Shown here: positions 1-8,082 of the stretch, piece after piece
Numbering within the stretch: position 1 is the stretch's first letter
Layout: each line of letters begins with the position of its first letter
DNA from: Streptomyces sp. WAC 01529
GTDB lineage: Bacteria; Actinomycetota; Actinomycetes; Streptomycetales; Streptomycetaceae
Direction of reading: 5' to 3'
Length of the DNA stretch: 64,000 nucleotides
Assembly: GCF_003945545.1 (NCBI RefSeq)
Contig: NZ_CP029617.1
Span: forward strand, 7,343,001 to 7,407,000
Translations under genes and position numbers: made by a program
Notes under the pieces: generated by a model
The model's database searches: none
Seen by the model: the letters and a program-made list of their open reading frames with translations, nothing else
Told to the model about the DNA's origin: nothing

Positions 1-817
1 CCCCGATGCGCGGAATCAGCCGCAGGACGACCCCGTGGCGCCGGGCGGCCCGCACCGCCCGCGCGATGTTCACGTCCCGCAGCACCCCGGCCCTGCCGTG
101 ATGCGTGATCCGGGCGGTCTCCGGGCCGAGCCGGCCGGTGTCCACCGGCAGCTCGATCGGCTGTCTGACCGCCACCCGCAGCGCGTCCCGGGCGATCCGG
201 TCGATCACGAAACCGATCCGCATCATCCGGACCGTCCCGTTCACATAGGCCACGAACAGCAGGAGACTCAGCAGCACCATCAGCAGCGCCAGGATCGACT
301 CGATCAGTGGCACGCTCGTCACCAGACGCGGATTCCGTTCGCTGTCGAACGACGTCAGCGTCATCAGCGCGAACAGAAACGTCGCCATGAAGACGGTGAG
401 CGTGGCCTTGGTGATGCGCGACCGTACGTAGAGCCGCACCACCCGCGGGCTGAACTGCCCGCTGGCCATCTGCACGGCCACCAGCGAGATGCTGAAGACC
501 ACACCGATGAAGGTCATCATGGCGCTGCCGATCGTGTTGATCACCGCCTTGGCGTCGTTGGCGACACCGATCAGGCTCTTGATCGCGTCGTGATCGCCGG
601 TCTCCTGGAGCATCCGTACGATCTCCGCGTCCAGCTCCGCCGCGGCCCACCACAGCACCATGGAACCCACGAGCCCCGCGGTCGGCGCGAACCACATGGT
701 GTCCCGCAGATGCTCCCGCAAGGGCGACAGAAGGCGGGGCCGCCCCACCTTCCCCCGCCCGAACGCCCTGGTGGGGCCCGTAGGACCGGCAGCGCCCGTA
801 ATCAGTCCGTCACTCAT
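1..817 (-). CDS. DUF2254 family membrane protein (3' part beyond window)
   Basis: Reading the minus strand from ATG at 817 gives an uninterrupted frame (starts MSDGLITGAAG) that runs off the left edge, so about 272 residues are visible. After a basic N-terminus there are four hydrophobic stretches grouped in pairs. The segment SAMMTFIGVVFSISLVAVQM followed by a SPRVVR-like motif is characteristic of the DUF2254 predicted membrane proteins, and a soluble C-terminal part follows. The family has no settled function. The gene is divergent from the tRNA. The family assignment rests on remembered motifs; the coding frame itself is clear. Confidence 0.8.
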   Translation of the reverse strand, partial: MSDGLITGAAGPTGPTRAFGRGKVGRPRLLSPLREHLRDTMWFAPTAGLVGSMVLWWAAAELDAEIVRMLQETGDHDAIKSLIGVANDAKAVINTIGSAMMTFIGVVFSISLVAVQMASGQFSPRVVRLYVRSRITKATLTVFMATFLFALMTLTSFDSERNPRLVTSVPLIESILALLMVLLSLLLFVAYVNGTVRMMRIGFVIDRIARDALRVAVRQPIELPVDTGRLGPETARITHHGRAGVLRDVNIARAVRAARRHGVVLRLIPRIG

Positions 818-958
818 GGTGAGACTGTAGGCGGGGCGTCGCGTCCGGCCGTGCATCCGGCGGTCGGCGCACGGATACGCAGGTGAAAGGCACTCCGAAA
901 CCTTGGTATTGTTGTCCATGTCGCCGCGGGGAACACCCCGCACGGCGGCAGACACCTA

Positions 959-1046
959 GTCCGGGTGGCGGAATGGCAGACGCGCTAGCTTGAGGTGCTA
1001 GTGCCCTTTAACGGGCGTGGGGGTTCAAGTCCCCCCTCGGACACCA
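959..1046 (+). tRNA. tRNA-Leu (anticodon GAG)
   Basis: Cloverleaf read directly: acceptor GTCCGGG at 959-965 pairs with CTCGGAC at 1036-1042. The anticodon stem CTAGC/GCTAG encloses the loop TTGAGGT, giving anticodon GAG, which reads CUC, a common leucine codon in high-GC genomes. A long variable arm (TGCCCTTTAACGGGCG) marks it as a class II tRNA. The T-loop GGTTCAAGTCC is present and the CCA end is encoded at 1044-1046. Confidence 0.97.
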
Positions 1047-1056
1047 GCACCAGCAG

Positions 1057-1083
1057 AGACCCCAGTTCATCTGGGGTCTTTCT
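1057..1083 (+). terminator. Rho-independent terminator after tRNA-Leu
   Basis: A perfect 9-bp stem, AGACCCCAG (1057-1065) and CTGGGGTCT (1071-1079), with a 5-nt loop is followed by a short T run. It begins about 10 bases after the tRNA CCA end. Confidence 0.8.
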
Positions 1084-1152
1084 GTTTCTCCGGTTAACTG
1101 GCGGAACGGACGGGGTGAGTCGTCCACGGATATGGGCGGGGCCGGGGCGGTG

Positions 1153-1815
1153 TCACGACGTCGCCCACAGGGAACGTACGTGTCCCAGGTGGCGCGCCAT
1201 GCACTCTTCCGCCGCCGCCGCGTCGCCCGACAGCATCAGGTCGAGCAGCTCGATGTGCTCCTCGGCCGAGGGGGTCAGCTGGTCGCGCTCGTCCAGGGCC
1301 GTGAGGCCGTAGAGGCGGGAGCGTTTGCGGAGGTCGCCGACCGTCTCCACCAGGCGGTCGTTGCCCGAGAGGGCGAGCAGGGAGAGGTGGAAGCGGCGGT
1401 CGGCCTCCAGATAGGCGATGAGGTCGTGGTCGCGGGCGGCGCGCACGATCTCCTCGGCGACCGGGCGCAGCACCTCGAGCTCCTCGCGGGCCGCGGTGCG
1501 GGTGATGCGGCCGATCATGGGGATCTCGATCAGCGCGCGGATCTCCGTGTACTGGTCGAGGTCGCGCTCATTGACCTCCGTGACGCGGAAACCCTTGTTG
1601 CGCACCGGCTCGACCAGGCCCTCGCGGGCCAGATCCAGCATCGCCTCGCGTACGGGCGTCGCCGAGATGCCGAAGTCCTCGGCGAGGCCGGGCGCGGAGT
1701 AGATCTCGCCGGGGCGCAGCTCACCGGAGATCAGGGCCGCCCGCAACGCGTGGGCGACCTGGTCGCGCAGCCGCTCCCTGGTGGTGATGAGGTTCTTCTG
1801 CTTCAGATGCCCCAT
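1153..1815 (-). CDS. GntR/FCD-family regulator of the hydroxyproline operon
   Basis: 220 aa. The N-terminal winged helix (residues about 12-75) carries the GntR signature with LRPGEIYSAPGLAEDFGIS and TPVREAMLDLAREGLV. The C-terminal all-helical FCD domain (about 85-210) shows the metal-binding histidine pattern (RRFHLSLL, EEHIELLDLML, ARHLGHV). FCD regulators usually sense small carboxylic acids or amino-acid derivatives. It is the last gene of the minus-strand hydroxyproline operon, about 100 bases after the epimerase gene, and so probably its repressor. ATG at 1815 is preceded by GGAGGGG. A candidate operator lies in its own upstream region at 1860-1871. Confidence 0.88.
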   Translation of the reverse strand: MGHLKQKNLITTRERLRDQVAHALRAALISGELRPGEIYSAPGLAEDFGISATPVREAMLDLAREGLVEPVRNKGFRVTEVNERDLDQYTEIRALIEIPMIGRITRTAAREELEVLRPVAEEIVRAARDHDLIAYLEADRRFHLSLLALSGNDRLVETVGDLRKRSRLYGLTALDERDQLTPSAEEHIELLDLMLSGDAAAAEECMARHLGHVRSLWATS

Positions 1816-1859
1816 GGTGCTCCCCTCCGGTGGGCCCCGCGCCCGCGCGGAGCACCAAA

Positions 1860-1871
1860 GTACAATGTCAC
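1860..1871 (-). promoter_or_regulatory. Candidate GntR operator upstream of the regulator gene
   Basis: On the minus strand the site reads GTGACATTGTAC. It contains the perfect small dyad ACAATGT on the plus strand. Nine of twelve bases match the site GTGAAATATTAC at 7170-7181, at the front of the same operon and in the same orientation. That the GntR protein binds here is inference from this pairing. Confidence 0.4.
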
Positions 1872-1915
1872 GTTGCCAGTTGGGTCGGCGGGGAGCCGGT
1901 GGGAGCCGGTGGGAG

Positions 1916-2920
1916 TCAGAGGGTGAAGCCCGCGGGGAACGGGTCGTCAGGGTCCAGGAAGTACTGCGCCGTGCCGGTGATCCAGGCCCGCCCGGTGATC
2001 CGCGGCACGACCGCCGGCAGGCCCGCCACCTCCGTCCGCGCGATCAGCCGCCCGGTGAACTCCGTACCGATGAACGACTCGTTGACGAAGTCGCGGTCCA
2101 GCGGGAGTTCGCCGCGTGCGTGCAGCTGCGCCATCCGCGCCGAGGTGCCCGTCCCGCACGGCGAGCGGTCGAACCAGCCCGGGTGGATCGCCATCGCGTG
2201 CCGCGAGCGGTGCGCGTCCGAGCCCGGCGCGGCCAGGTAGACGTGCTTCACCCCGGCGATCTCCGGTTGCTCGGGGTGCGTGGGGCGGTCCGGCGAGGCG
2301 TTGATCGCGTCCATGAGGGCGAGGCCCGCCGCGAGCAGCTCGTCCTTGCGGGCGCGGTCGAACGGCAGCCCCAACGCGTCGAGCCGGACGAAGGCGTAGA
2401 AGTTCCCGCCGTAGGCCAGGTCGTACGTGACCGTCCCGTGGCCCGGCACCTCGATCTTGCGGTCGAGGGCGACGCAGAAGGCGGGGACGTTGGTGAGCGT
2501 GACCGACGTCGCCGCGCCGTCGCTCACCCGCACGTCGACGGAGACCAGGCCCGCCGGTGTGTCCAGGCGGACGGTCGTGACCGGCTCGGTGACCTCCACC
2601 ATGCCGGTCTCCACCAGCACGGTCGCCACCCCGATGGTGCCGTGGCCGCACATCGGCAGCAGCCCGGACACCTCGATGTAGAGGACCCCGTAGTCGGCGT
2701 CCGGGCGGGTCGGGGGCTGGAGTATCGCGCCGCTCATCGCGGAGTGGCCGCGCGGCTCGTACATCAGGAGGGTGCGCAGGTGGTCCAGGTGCTCGATGAA
2801 GCGGAGTCTGCGCTCGGCCATGGTGGCGCCGGGGATCACCCCTACGCCACCGGTGATCACGCGCGTGGGCATGCCCTCGGTGTGGGAGTCGACGGCGTGG
2901 AAGACGTGACGGGTACGCAT
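1916..2920 (-). CDS. 4-hydroxyproline 2-epimerase (proline racemase family)
   Basis: 334 aa, the normal family length. Interconverts trans-4-hydroxy-L-proline and cis-4-hydroxy-D-proline. Both catalytic thiols are visible: Cys91 in MCGHGT and Cys255 in SPCGTGTSA. Keeping both cysteines argues for an epimerase and against the related C14 dehydratases, where one is replaced. ATG at 2920 follows GAGAGGAG. It lies 44 bases downstream of the DapA-like gene and upstream of the GntR gene, all on the minus strand. Corresponds to LhpA/HypRE. Hydroxyproline rather than proline specificity is inferred from the operon. Confidence 0.92.
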   Translation of the reverse strand: MRTRHVFHAVDSHTEGMPTRVITGGVGVIPGATMAERRLRFIEHLDHLRTLLMYEPRGHSAMSGAILQPPTRPDADYGVLYIEVSGLLPMCGHGTIGVATVLVETGMVEVTEPVTTVRLDTPAGLVSVDVRVSDGAATSVTLTNVPAFCVALDRKIEVPGHGTVTYDLAYGGNFYAFVRLDALGLPFDRARKDELLAAGLALMDAINASPDRPTHPEQPEIAGVKHVYLAAPGSDAHRSRHAMAIHPGWFDRSPCGTGTSARMAQLHARGELPLDRDFVNESFIGTEFTGRLIARTEVAGLPAVVPRITGRAWITGTAQYFLDPDDPFPAGFTL

Positions 2921-2964
2921 GGGGCTCCTCTCGGGACGGGCGGGAGCAGGCGGGGCGAGTGGGG

Positions 2965-3873
2965 TCAGTGGTGGCCGGCCGCCCGCGCCTTCTCGGTGGC
3001 CGCCCGCACCACCGCCTCCGTGGCGCCGGTCAGCGCGGCGCGCGGCGGGCGGGTCGGGCCTCCAACGCGGCCGACGAGGTCCATCGAGAGCTTGATCGAC
3101 TGCACGAACTCCGTCTTGGAGTCTTGGCGCAGGAGCGGGTGCAGCGACTTGTAGAGGGGGAGGGCCGTGTCCAGGTCCCGGGCGCAGGCGGCGTGGTACA
3201 GCTCCGCGCAGGTGGCGGGGAAGGCGTTCGGGTAGCCGGCGATCCAGCCGACCGCGCCCGCCAGCGCCAGTTCGAGCAGGACGTCGTCCGCGCCGATCAA
3301 CAGGTCGAGTTCCGGCGCGAGTTCGGCTATTTCGTACGCCCGGCGTACATCGCCGCTGAACTCCTTGACCGCCACGATCGAGCCGTCCGAGTGGATCCGC
3401 GTGAGCAGCTCGGGCGTCAGGTCGACCCTCGTGTCCAGGGGGTTGTTGTACGCGACCACGGGCACCCACGCCTTGGCGACCTCGGTGTAGTGGGCGCGAA
3501 CGGCCCGCTCGTCGGCGCGGTAGGCGTTCGGCGGCAGGAGCAGCACCGAGCCGCACCCCGCCTCCGCCGCCTGCTCGGCCCAGCGGCGGGACTCGGCGCT
3601 GCCGTAGGCGGAGACGCCGGGCATCACGCGGGCCCCGTCGCCCGCCGCCTCGACGGCGGTGCGGACGACGCGGGCGCGTTCGTCGTCGGTGAGGGTCTGG
3701 TACTCGCCGAGGGAGCCGTTGGGGACCACGCCGTCGCAGCCGTTCGCGATGAGGTGGCGGACGTGCTCGGCGTAGGCGTCGTAGTCGACGGAGAGGTCCT
3801 CGCGGAGGGGCAGCGCGGTGGCGACCATGATGCCTCGCCAGGGGCGGTCCGGGGTCCAGGTGGGGGAGGTCAT
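2965..3873 (-). CDS. DapA-family lyase, probable pyrroline-4-hydroxy-2-carboxylate deaminase
   Basis: 302 aa TIM-barrel of the DapA/NanA family. The Schiff-base lysine lies in SIVAVKEFSGD and the catalytic tyrosine in PVVAYNNP. True DapA would be expected near lysine genes; here it sits between D-hydroxyproline dehydrogenase and epimerase genes. The fitting role is deamination of 1-pyrroline-4-hydroxy-2-carboxylate to 2-oxoglutarate semialdehyde (LhpC/HypD-like). ATG at 3873 overlaps the stop of the upstream gene as ATGA, indicating translational coupling. A semialdehyde dehydrogenase, needed to reach 2-oxoglutarate, is not in the window. Confidence 0.88.
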   Translation of the reverse strand: MTSPTWTPDRPWRGIMVATALPLREDLSVDYDAYAEHVRHLIANGCDGVVPNGSLGEYQTLTDDERARVVRTAVEAAGDGARVMPGVSAYGSAESRRWAEQAAEAGCGSVLLLPPNAYRADERAVRAHYTEVAKAWVPVVAYNNPLDTRVDLTPELLTRIHSDGSIVAVKEFSGDVRRAYEIAELAPELDLLIGADDVLLELALAGAVGWIAGYPNAFPATCAELYHAACARDLDTALPLYKSLHPLLRQDSKTEFVQSIKLSMDLVGRVGGPTRPPRAALTGATEAVVRAATEKARAAGHH

Positions 3874-5546
3874 GACGGGTGCCCTTCTGTTGGGTGTGGG
3901 TGGGGGTCGGTCCGGGGCGTGGCTTCGGTGGGTGTGATGGGGGCCGTAGGCTGGATGGGTGCGGTGGGTTCGGTGGCTCCAGCGCCTCCGGTAGGGCCCC
4001 CGGGCGAGGCCGACGCAGGGGCCCCGGCATGGGCGCCGGGCGCAACCGGCGCAGCTGGAGCAACTGGCCCGACCGGTGTACCCGCCCCGGTCGGCGCCGT
4101 GGAAGCCTCCGGGAGGCGGGCGAGTGCGCCCAAGGAGATGGGCGTAGCAAGCGGGCGCCGGTCGGGGGGCGAGGGCGCCGTGGTGGCCCGCGCCGCGAGG
4201 CATGCCACGGCCGCCCCGCACATGCGGCCCTGGCACCAGCCCATGCCCGCCCGCGTGAGGAGCTTGACGGTACGGGCGTCACGGGCGCCGTACTCGCCCA
4301 CGGCCTCGCGGACGCGTCCTGCCGTCACCTCCTCGCAGCGGCATACGTCCGTCTCGTCGGTGAGCCACCGCGTCCAGCCGTGGCCCGGCGCGTGCGCGGC
4401 GGTCATCGTCTCGGCGAAGGCCCGCATCCGGTCGCGGCGGCGGCGCAGGGCACGCAGTCGGGGGAGGGGTGAGGGGCGTACGCCGGTCAGTCGGGCGGTG
4501 ATCGCAAGTGCCGCCAACTCGCCCTCAGCAATGGCGAGTTCGGAACCGCCGATGCCCGAGGTCTCGCCTGCCGCCCACATGCCTCGCAGCGATGTCTCTT
4601 GCAGGGGGCTCAGTTCGAGGGCGTGGGTTCCGTCGGCGGTGCGGCGCGTGACGCAGCCGAGCGCGGTCGCCAGGTCGATCTGCGGGACCAGGCCGTGGCC
4701 CACCGCCAGCGCGTCGCAGGCGATGCGGCGAGCCGTGCCGGGCACCGGCCGCCAGTCGCGGTCCAGGCGGCTGACCGTCACCGCCTCCACCCGGTCCTCG
4801 CCGTGTGCCTCGGTCACCGCGCTGCGGGTGCGCAGGCGTACGCGGTGGCGCAGCAGGGCCGAGCCGTGGAGCGCGGCCTCGGCGAGCTTGTGCGGGTTGG
4901 CGGCGAGCGTGGCGGGGCGGCGGGCGTAGCCGAGGTAGCCGGAGGCCTCGATCAGCTCCGGGACCTCGGCTCCGGCGGCGGTGAGCGAGGTGGCCACGGC
5001 GAGCAGGAGCGGGCCGCTGCCCGCGACGACGACGCGCCTGCCGGGCAGGGCGAGACCGGACTTGAGCATGGCCTGGGCGCCGCCCGCGCCCACGACGCCG
5101 GGCAGGGTCCAGCCGGGGAAGGGGAGGTGCCGTTCGTACGAGCCGGTCGCGAGGAGGATCGCGCGGGCCCGGATGATTACGGGGCGCTGCCCGCTTCCGT
5201 CCTCGCCGGTGAGCGCGTGCACGGTCCATCGCGCCCCGGACGCCTCGTGGTCGACGTGCCGGGTGACCGTCCAGACGTGGTGGCCGAGGAGGGGTGTGAC
5301 GTCGCTCGCCGCCAGGCGGTCGCGCAGGCCGGTGAAGGTGGCCCAGTCGTGGTGCAGGGCTTCGGGGCGGGCTGCGCCGGTGGCGGGGGCGGGGTGCCGG
5401 TAGAACTGGCCCCCTGCCTGCCCGGACGAGTCCAACAGCGCTACGGACAAGCCGAGTTCGGCTGCGGTGACGGCACCGGCGAGCCCCGCCGGGCCCGCGC
5501 CGAGCACGGCGAGGTCGTACGACTCCTCAGGCGTCGAGCCCGGCAT
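3870..5546 (-). CDS. D-hydroxyproline dehydrogenase, large FAD/[2Fe-2S] subunit (HcnB/LhpE-like)
   Basis: 558 aa. The N-terminal FAD motif is VLGAGPAGLAGAVTAAELG and a second nucleotide-binding motif is VVVAGSGPLLLAVATSL near residue 170. A BFD-like Fe-S domain with cysteines in DVCRCEE and GWCQGRMCG lies near residues 400-450. Together with the small ferredoxin-like and DadA-like genes upstream it matches the three-part HcnABC/LhpBEF-type dehydrogenases. ATG at 5546 has AAGGAG upstream and overlaps the 2Fe-2S gene by 20 bases. About 80 residues rich in Pro, Ala, Thr and Gly follow the normal end of the family; this low-complexity tail is unusual. Confidence 0.88.
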   Translation of the reverse strand: MPGSTPEESYDLAVLGAGPAGLAGAVTAAELGLSVALLDSSGQAGGQFYRHPAPATGAARPEALHHDWATFTGLRDRLAASDVTPLLGHHVWTVTRHVDHEASGARWTVHALTGEDGSGQRPVIIRARAILLATGSYERHLPFPGWTLPGVVGAGGAQAMLKSGLALPGRRVVVAGSGPLLLAVATSLTAAGAEVPELIEASGYLGYARRPATLAANPHKLAEAALHGSALLRHRVRLRTRSAVTEAHGEDRVEAVTVSRLDRDWRPVPGTARRIACDALAVGHGLVPQIDLATALGCVTRRTADGTHALELSPLQETSLRGMWAAGETSGIGGSELAIAEGELAALAITARLTGVRPSPLPRLRALRRRRDRMRAFAETMTAAHAPGHGWTRWLTDETDVCRCEEVTAGRVREAVGEYGARDARTVKLLTRAGMGWCQGRMCGAAVACLAARATTAPSPPDRRPLATPISLGALARLPEASTAPTGAGTPVGPVAPAAPVAPGAHAGAPASASPGGPTGGAGATEPTAPIQPTAPITPTEATPRTDPHPHPTEGHPS

Positions 5547-5895
5547 GGCCGTCTCCTTCCTGTGTGGTCACTGCGTCGCCGGGCCGGGCGGTGACCAGGC
5601 AGGCCCGCCGGTTCGGGCGTCCGTTGACGGTCGCGAGACAGTCGTAGCACTGGCCGATCCCGCAGAACGCGCCGCGCGGACGGCCGCCGACCCGGGTGCT
5701 CCGCCAGGCGAGGATCCCGGCGGACCAGAGCGCGGCGGCGATGGACTGCCCCGGCAGGGCGGTCAGTTCACGCTCGTCGAAGGTGATCGGGAAGGCGGTC
5801 CCGGGCGAGGCGCCCACGAGGCTGGCGGGCGTCCGGTCACCGTGGGGCTCGGTACCGGTCCGATGGCCGGGTAGCCGGTCGTCGTCCTGCGTCAT
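5527..5895 (-). CDS. D-hydroxyproline dehydrogenase, small [2Fe-2S] subunit (HcnA/LhpF-like)
   Basis: 122 aa. The second half is a plant-type ferredoxin fold: ELTALPGQSIAAAL, then the cysteine cluster GAFCGIGQCYDC and a distal Cys in RRACLV. This cluster would pass electrons between the two flavoproteins encoded on either side. The first 30 residues are polar and poorly conserved. ATG at 5895 has GGAGAGGAG upstream. It starts 49 bases after the DadA-like gene. Confidence 0.88.
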   Translation of the reverse strand: MTQDDDRLPGHRTGTEPHGDRTPASLVGASPGTAFPITFDERELTALPGQSIAAALWSAGILAWRSTRVGGRPRGAFCGIGQCYDCLATVNGRPNRRACLVTARPGDAVTTQEGDGHAGLDA

Positions 5896-5944
5896 GGCGC
5901 GGACTCCTCTCCGAAGTCGATGCGGGCGGGGGGAGATTGAGTGG

Positions 5945-7165
5945 TCACGGGGAGGGCGCGGCCCCCTCGCGAAGAGACGCGGCCTCCTCGCGGAGGAAGC
6001 GGGCCGGAGCGAACGGACCCGCCTCTATGGGAGTCTCACGCCCCGTCACCATCGCGGCGATGAGCAGACCCGTCGCCGGGGCCAGACCGATGCCCGCTCC
6101 TTCGTGGCCGCACGCGTGCAGCAGGCCGGGGACGCGCGGGTCGGGGCCGATCGCCGGGAGGTGGTCGGGGAGATAGGGGCGGAAGCCCGCGTAGGCGCGG
6201 ATCGCCCGCACCTCGGCGAGCACGGGGAAGAGGCGCGTGGCCTGCGCGGCGAGGCGCCGCAGGACCTCCACGGACAGGGTGCGGTCGAAGCCCACCCGCT
6301 CCCGGCTCGCGCCTATGAGCACCGGCCCCGCCGGGGTGCCCTCGACCACGGCGGAGGTCTGCAAGGCGGCGGAGCCGCTGGCCACGTCGGCCACATAGTC
6401 CGCGGAGTACACCTTGTGCCGCACCACGCGCGGCAGTGGTTCCGTGACGAGGACGAACCCGCGCCGGGGGAGCACCGGCAGCTCTACGCCCGCCATGCGG
6501 GCGAACCGGCCGCCCCAGGTGCCGGTGGCGTTGACCACGTACGGAGCCTGTGAGTCGCCCGCGCGGGTCCGTACGCCGCGCACCTCGCCGCCCGCCCCGG
6601 TGAGGACCGCGGTGACCTCCTCGCCGAGGCGCAGCGTGAGGCGCCCGGGGCCGGTATCCGCCGCGGCCCGCAGCAAGTGGGCGGCGGCCAGGGCGGGTTG
6701 GACCTGGGCGTCCTGCGGATAGTGGAAGCCGCCGGCGAGGCCGGGGGCCAGGTGCGGTTCGAGGTCGGTGAGGCGGTCGGGCGGTACTTCGACCGCCTCG
6801 ACGCCCGCGCGTCCCTGGCCCGCGGCGAAGTCCCGCAGGGTGCTCATCCCGGCTTCCGTGGACGCGACGACGAGGCCGCCCTTCCGCTCGTACTCGATGC
6901 ACGAGGGGAGTTCGGCCGCCAGCTCCCGCCACAACCGCGCGGAGAGCAGGGCGAGTTCGAGTTCGGGGCCTGGTTCCTTGTCGGAGACGAGGAGGTTGCC
7001 CTCGCCCGCTCCCGTGGTGCCGCCCGCGACGGGGCCGCGGTCGATGACGGTGACGTGGAGGCCGGAGCGGGCGGCGTAGTAGGCGCAGGCGGCGCCGACC
7101 ACTCCCGCTCCCACGACGATGAGGTCCGAGGGTTCCGGTGGTCCGGAAGGGTGTCCCGTGAGCAC
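5945..7165 (-). CDS. D-hydroxyproline dehydrogenase, DadA-like FAD subunit (HcnC/LhpB-like)
   Basis: 406 aa member of the D-amino-acid oxidase/DadA family. The FAD fold is LIVVGAGVVGAACAYYAARSG and the flavin-contacting C-terminal motif is CGHEGAGIGLAPATG. It would oxidise cis-4-hydroxy-D-proline to the pyrroline. First gene of the hydroxyproline operon. The chosen start is GTG at 7165, with no ribosome-binding site visible; a GTG start immediately behind AT-rich sequence at 7170-7181 suggests a short or leaderless 5' end. The upstream AraC gene is on the same strand, 98 bases away. Confidence 0.87.
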   Translation of the reverse strand: MLTGHPSGPPEPSDLIVVGAGVVGAACAYYAARSGLHVTVIDRGPVAGGTTGAGEGNLLVSDKEPGPELELALLSARLWRELAAELPSCIEYERKGGLVVASTEAGMSTLRDFAAGQGRAGVEAVEVPPDRLTDLEPHLAPGLAGGFHYPQDAQVQPALAAAHLLRAAADTGPGRLTLRLGEEVTAVLTGAGGEVRGVRTRAGDSQAPYVVNATGTWGGRFARMAGVELPVLPRRGFVLVTEPLPRVVRHKVYSADYVADVASGSAALQTSAVVEGTPAGPVLIGASRERVGFDRTLSVEVLRRLAAQATRLFPVLAEVRAIRAYAGFRPYLPDHLPAIGPDPRVPGLLHACGHEGAGIGLAPATGLLIAAMVTGRETPIEAGPFAPARFLREEAASLREGAAPSP

Positions 7166-7169
7166 GGCA

Positions 7170-7181
7170 GTAATATTTCAC
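7170..7181 (-). promoter_or_regulatory. Candidate GntR operator/promoter of the hydroxyproline operon
   Basis: The minus strand reads GTGAAATATTAC just 5' of the GTG start. It is the only AT-rich patch nearby and shares 9 of 12 bases with the site upstream of the GntR gene (1860-1871). Eight of twelve positions are self-palindromic. Likely overlaps the operon promoter. Confidence 0.4.
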
Positions 7182-7263
7182 ATGGCACTGGTGCTGCCAA
7201 GGGTGCGTGCGCGAAAGGAAGTTGCTCACTGCCGGGCGCGGGCGGACGCGGCCGGGCGCGTGG

Positions 7264-8028
7264 TCAGTCGCGGCGGTTGTGCGTGCCGGGGGTGTAGCCG
7301 AGGGCGCGGTGGAACACATCGATGAAGGCGCTGGTGGAGGCCCATCCGCAGCGGTGCGCGACCGTGGTGACCGGCGTGCCGTCGGCCAGCATGCGCAGGG
7401 CGTGGTAGAGGCGCAGCTGGGTGCGCCACTGGGGGAAGGTCATGCCCAGCTCGCGGCGGAAGAGGCGGCTGAGCGTGCGTTCGCCCGCGCCTGCCGCGGC
7501 GGCCAGCTCGGCCAGGCCGCGCGCGTCCGCGGGGTCCTCGTGCAGCAGGTCGCAGACGGCCGTGAGGCGCGGATCCGCGGGGGTCGGCAACTGGACGGGT
7601 TGCTGTGGTGAGGCGCGCAGTTGGTCGAGGAGCACCGCGCGCAGCCGCCGCCGCTCGGGGGAGTCCTCCGGGGCGCCGGTGGCCTCGTGCGGGGTCCGGG
7701 TGCAGGCGAGGATCAGTTCGCGCAGCAGCGGGCTGACGGTGAGGACGGCCGGGGCGTCGAGGCCGAGCGGATTCGTGTCGGCGGGCAGGCCGAGCAGGTG
7801 CAGGGCCAGTTGACCGTGGGCGCGGTGCGCGTGGACGCATCCGGCGGGGACCCAGATCGCGCGGGTGCCGGGCGCGAACCACGTACCGGCGTCCGTGGTG
7901 ACGGCCACGACGCCGGAGCCCGCGTAGATGATCTGGTGGTCGTCGTGGCGGTGCGCGTCGATGCGTTCGCCGGGGGCCAGGACCTGGGTGCGGGTGGGCG
8001 CCTCGGGGGTGTGGCGGATATCCGGCAT
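7264..8028 (-). CDS. AraC-family regulator with N-terminal cupin domain
   Basis: 254 aa. The N-terminal cupin half (residues about 10-95) has IDAHRHDDHQIIYAGSG. The C-terminal AraC double HTH (about 155-250) has GLAELAAAAGAGERTLSRLF and GWASTSAFIDVFHRALGYTP. It is divergent from the MFS exporter gene with only 54 bases between, the usual arrangement for an AraC protein controlling its neighbouring exporter. It could instead act on the hydroxyproline operon downstream, as the Pseudomonas lhp regulator is also AraC-type, but the divergent pairing makes the exporter the likelier target. Confidence 0.9.
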   Translation of the reverse strand: MPDIRHTPEAPTRTQVLAPGERIDAHRHDDHQIIYAGSGVVAVTTDAGTWFAPGTRAIWVPAGCVHAHRAHGQLALHLLGLPADTNPLGLDAPAVLTVSPLLRELILACTRTPHEATGAPEDSPERRRLRAVLLDQLRASPQQPVQLPTPADPRLTAVCDLLHEDPADARGLAELAAAAGAGERTLSRLFRRELGMTFPQWRTQLRLYHALRMLADGTPVTTVAHRCGWASTSAFIDVFHRALGYTPGTHNRRD

Positions 8029-8082
8029 GGGTTGGCACTTTATCGGAAGCGCGCCAGCGGGGGGCGTGGCGACGATGGGGCG

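Noticed and set aside
2965..3873. Lysine-pathway DapA
   Set aside because: The catalytic Lys and Tyr fit the superfamily, but the gene lies inside a hydroxyproline operon with ATGA coupling, so the deaminase role is preferred.
7264..8028. AraC gene as direct regulator of the hydroxyproline operon
   Set aside because: It is divergent from and only 54 bases from the exporter gene, while the operon carries its own GntR gene; kept as a minor alternative.
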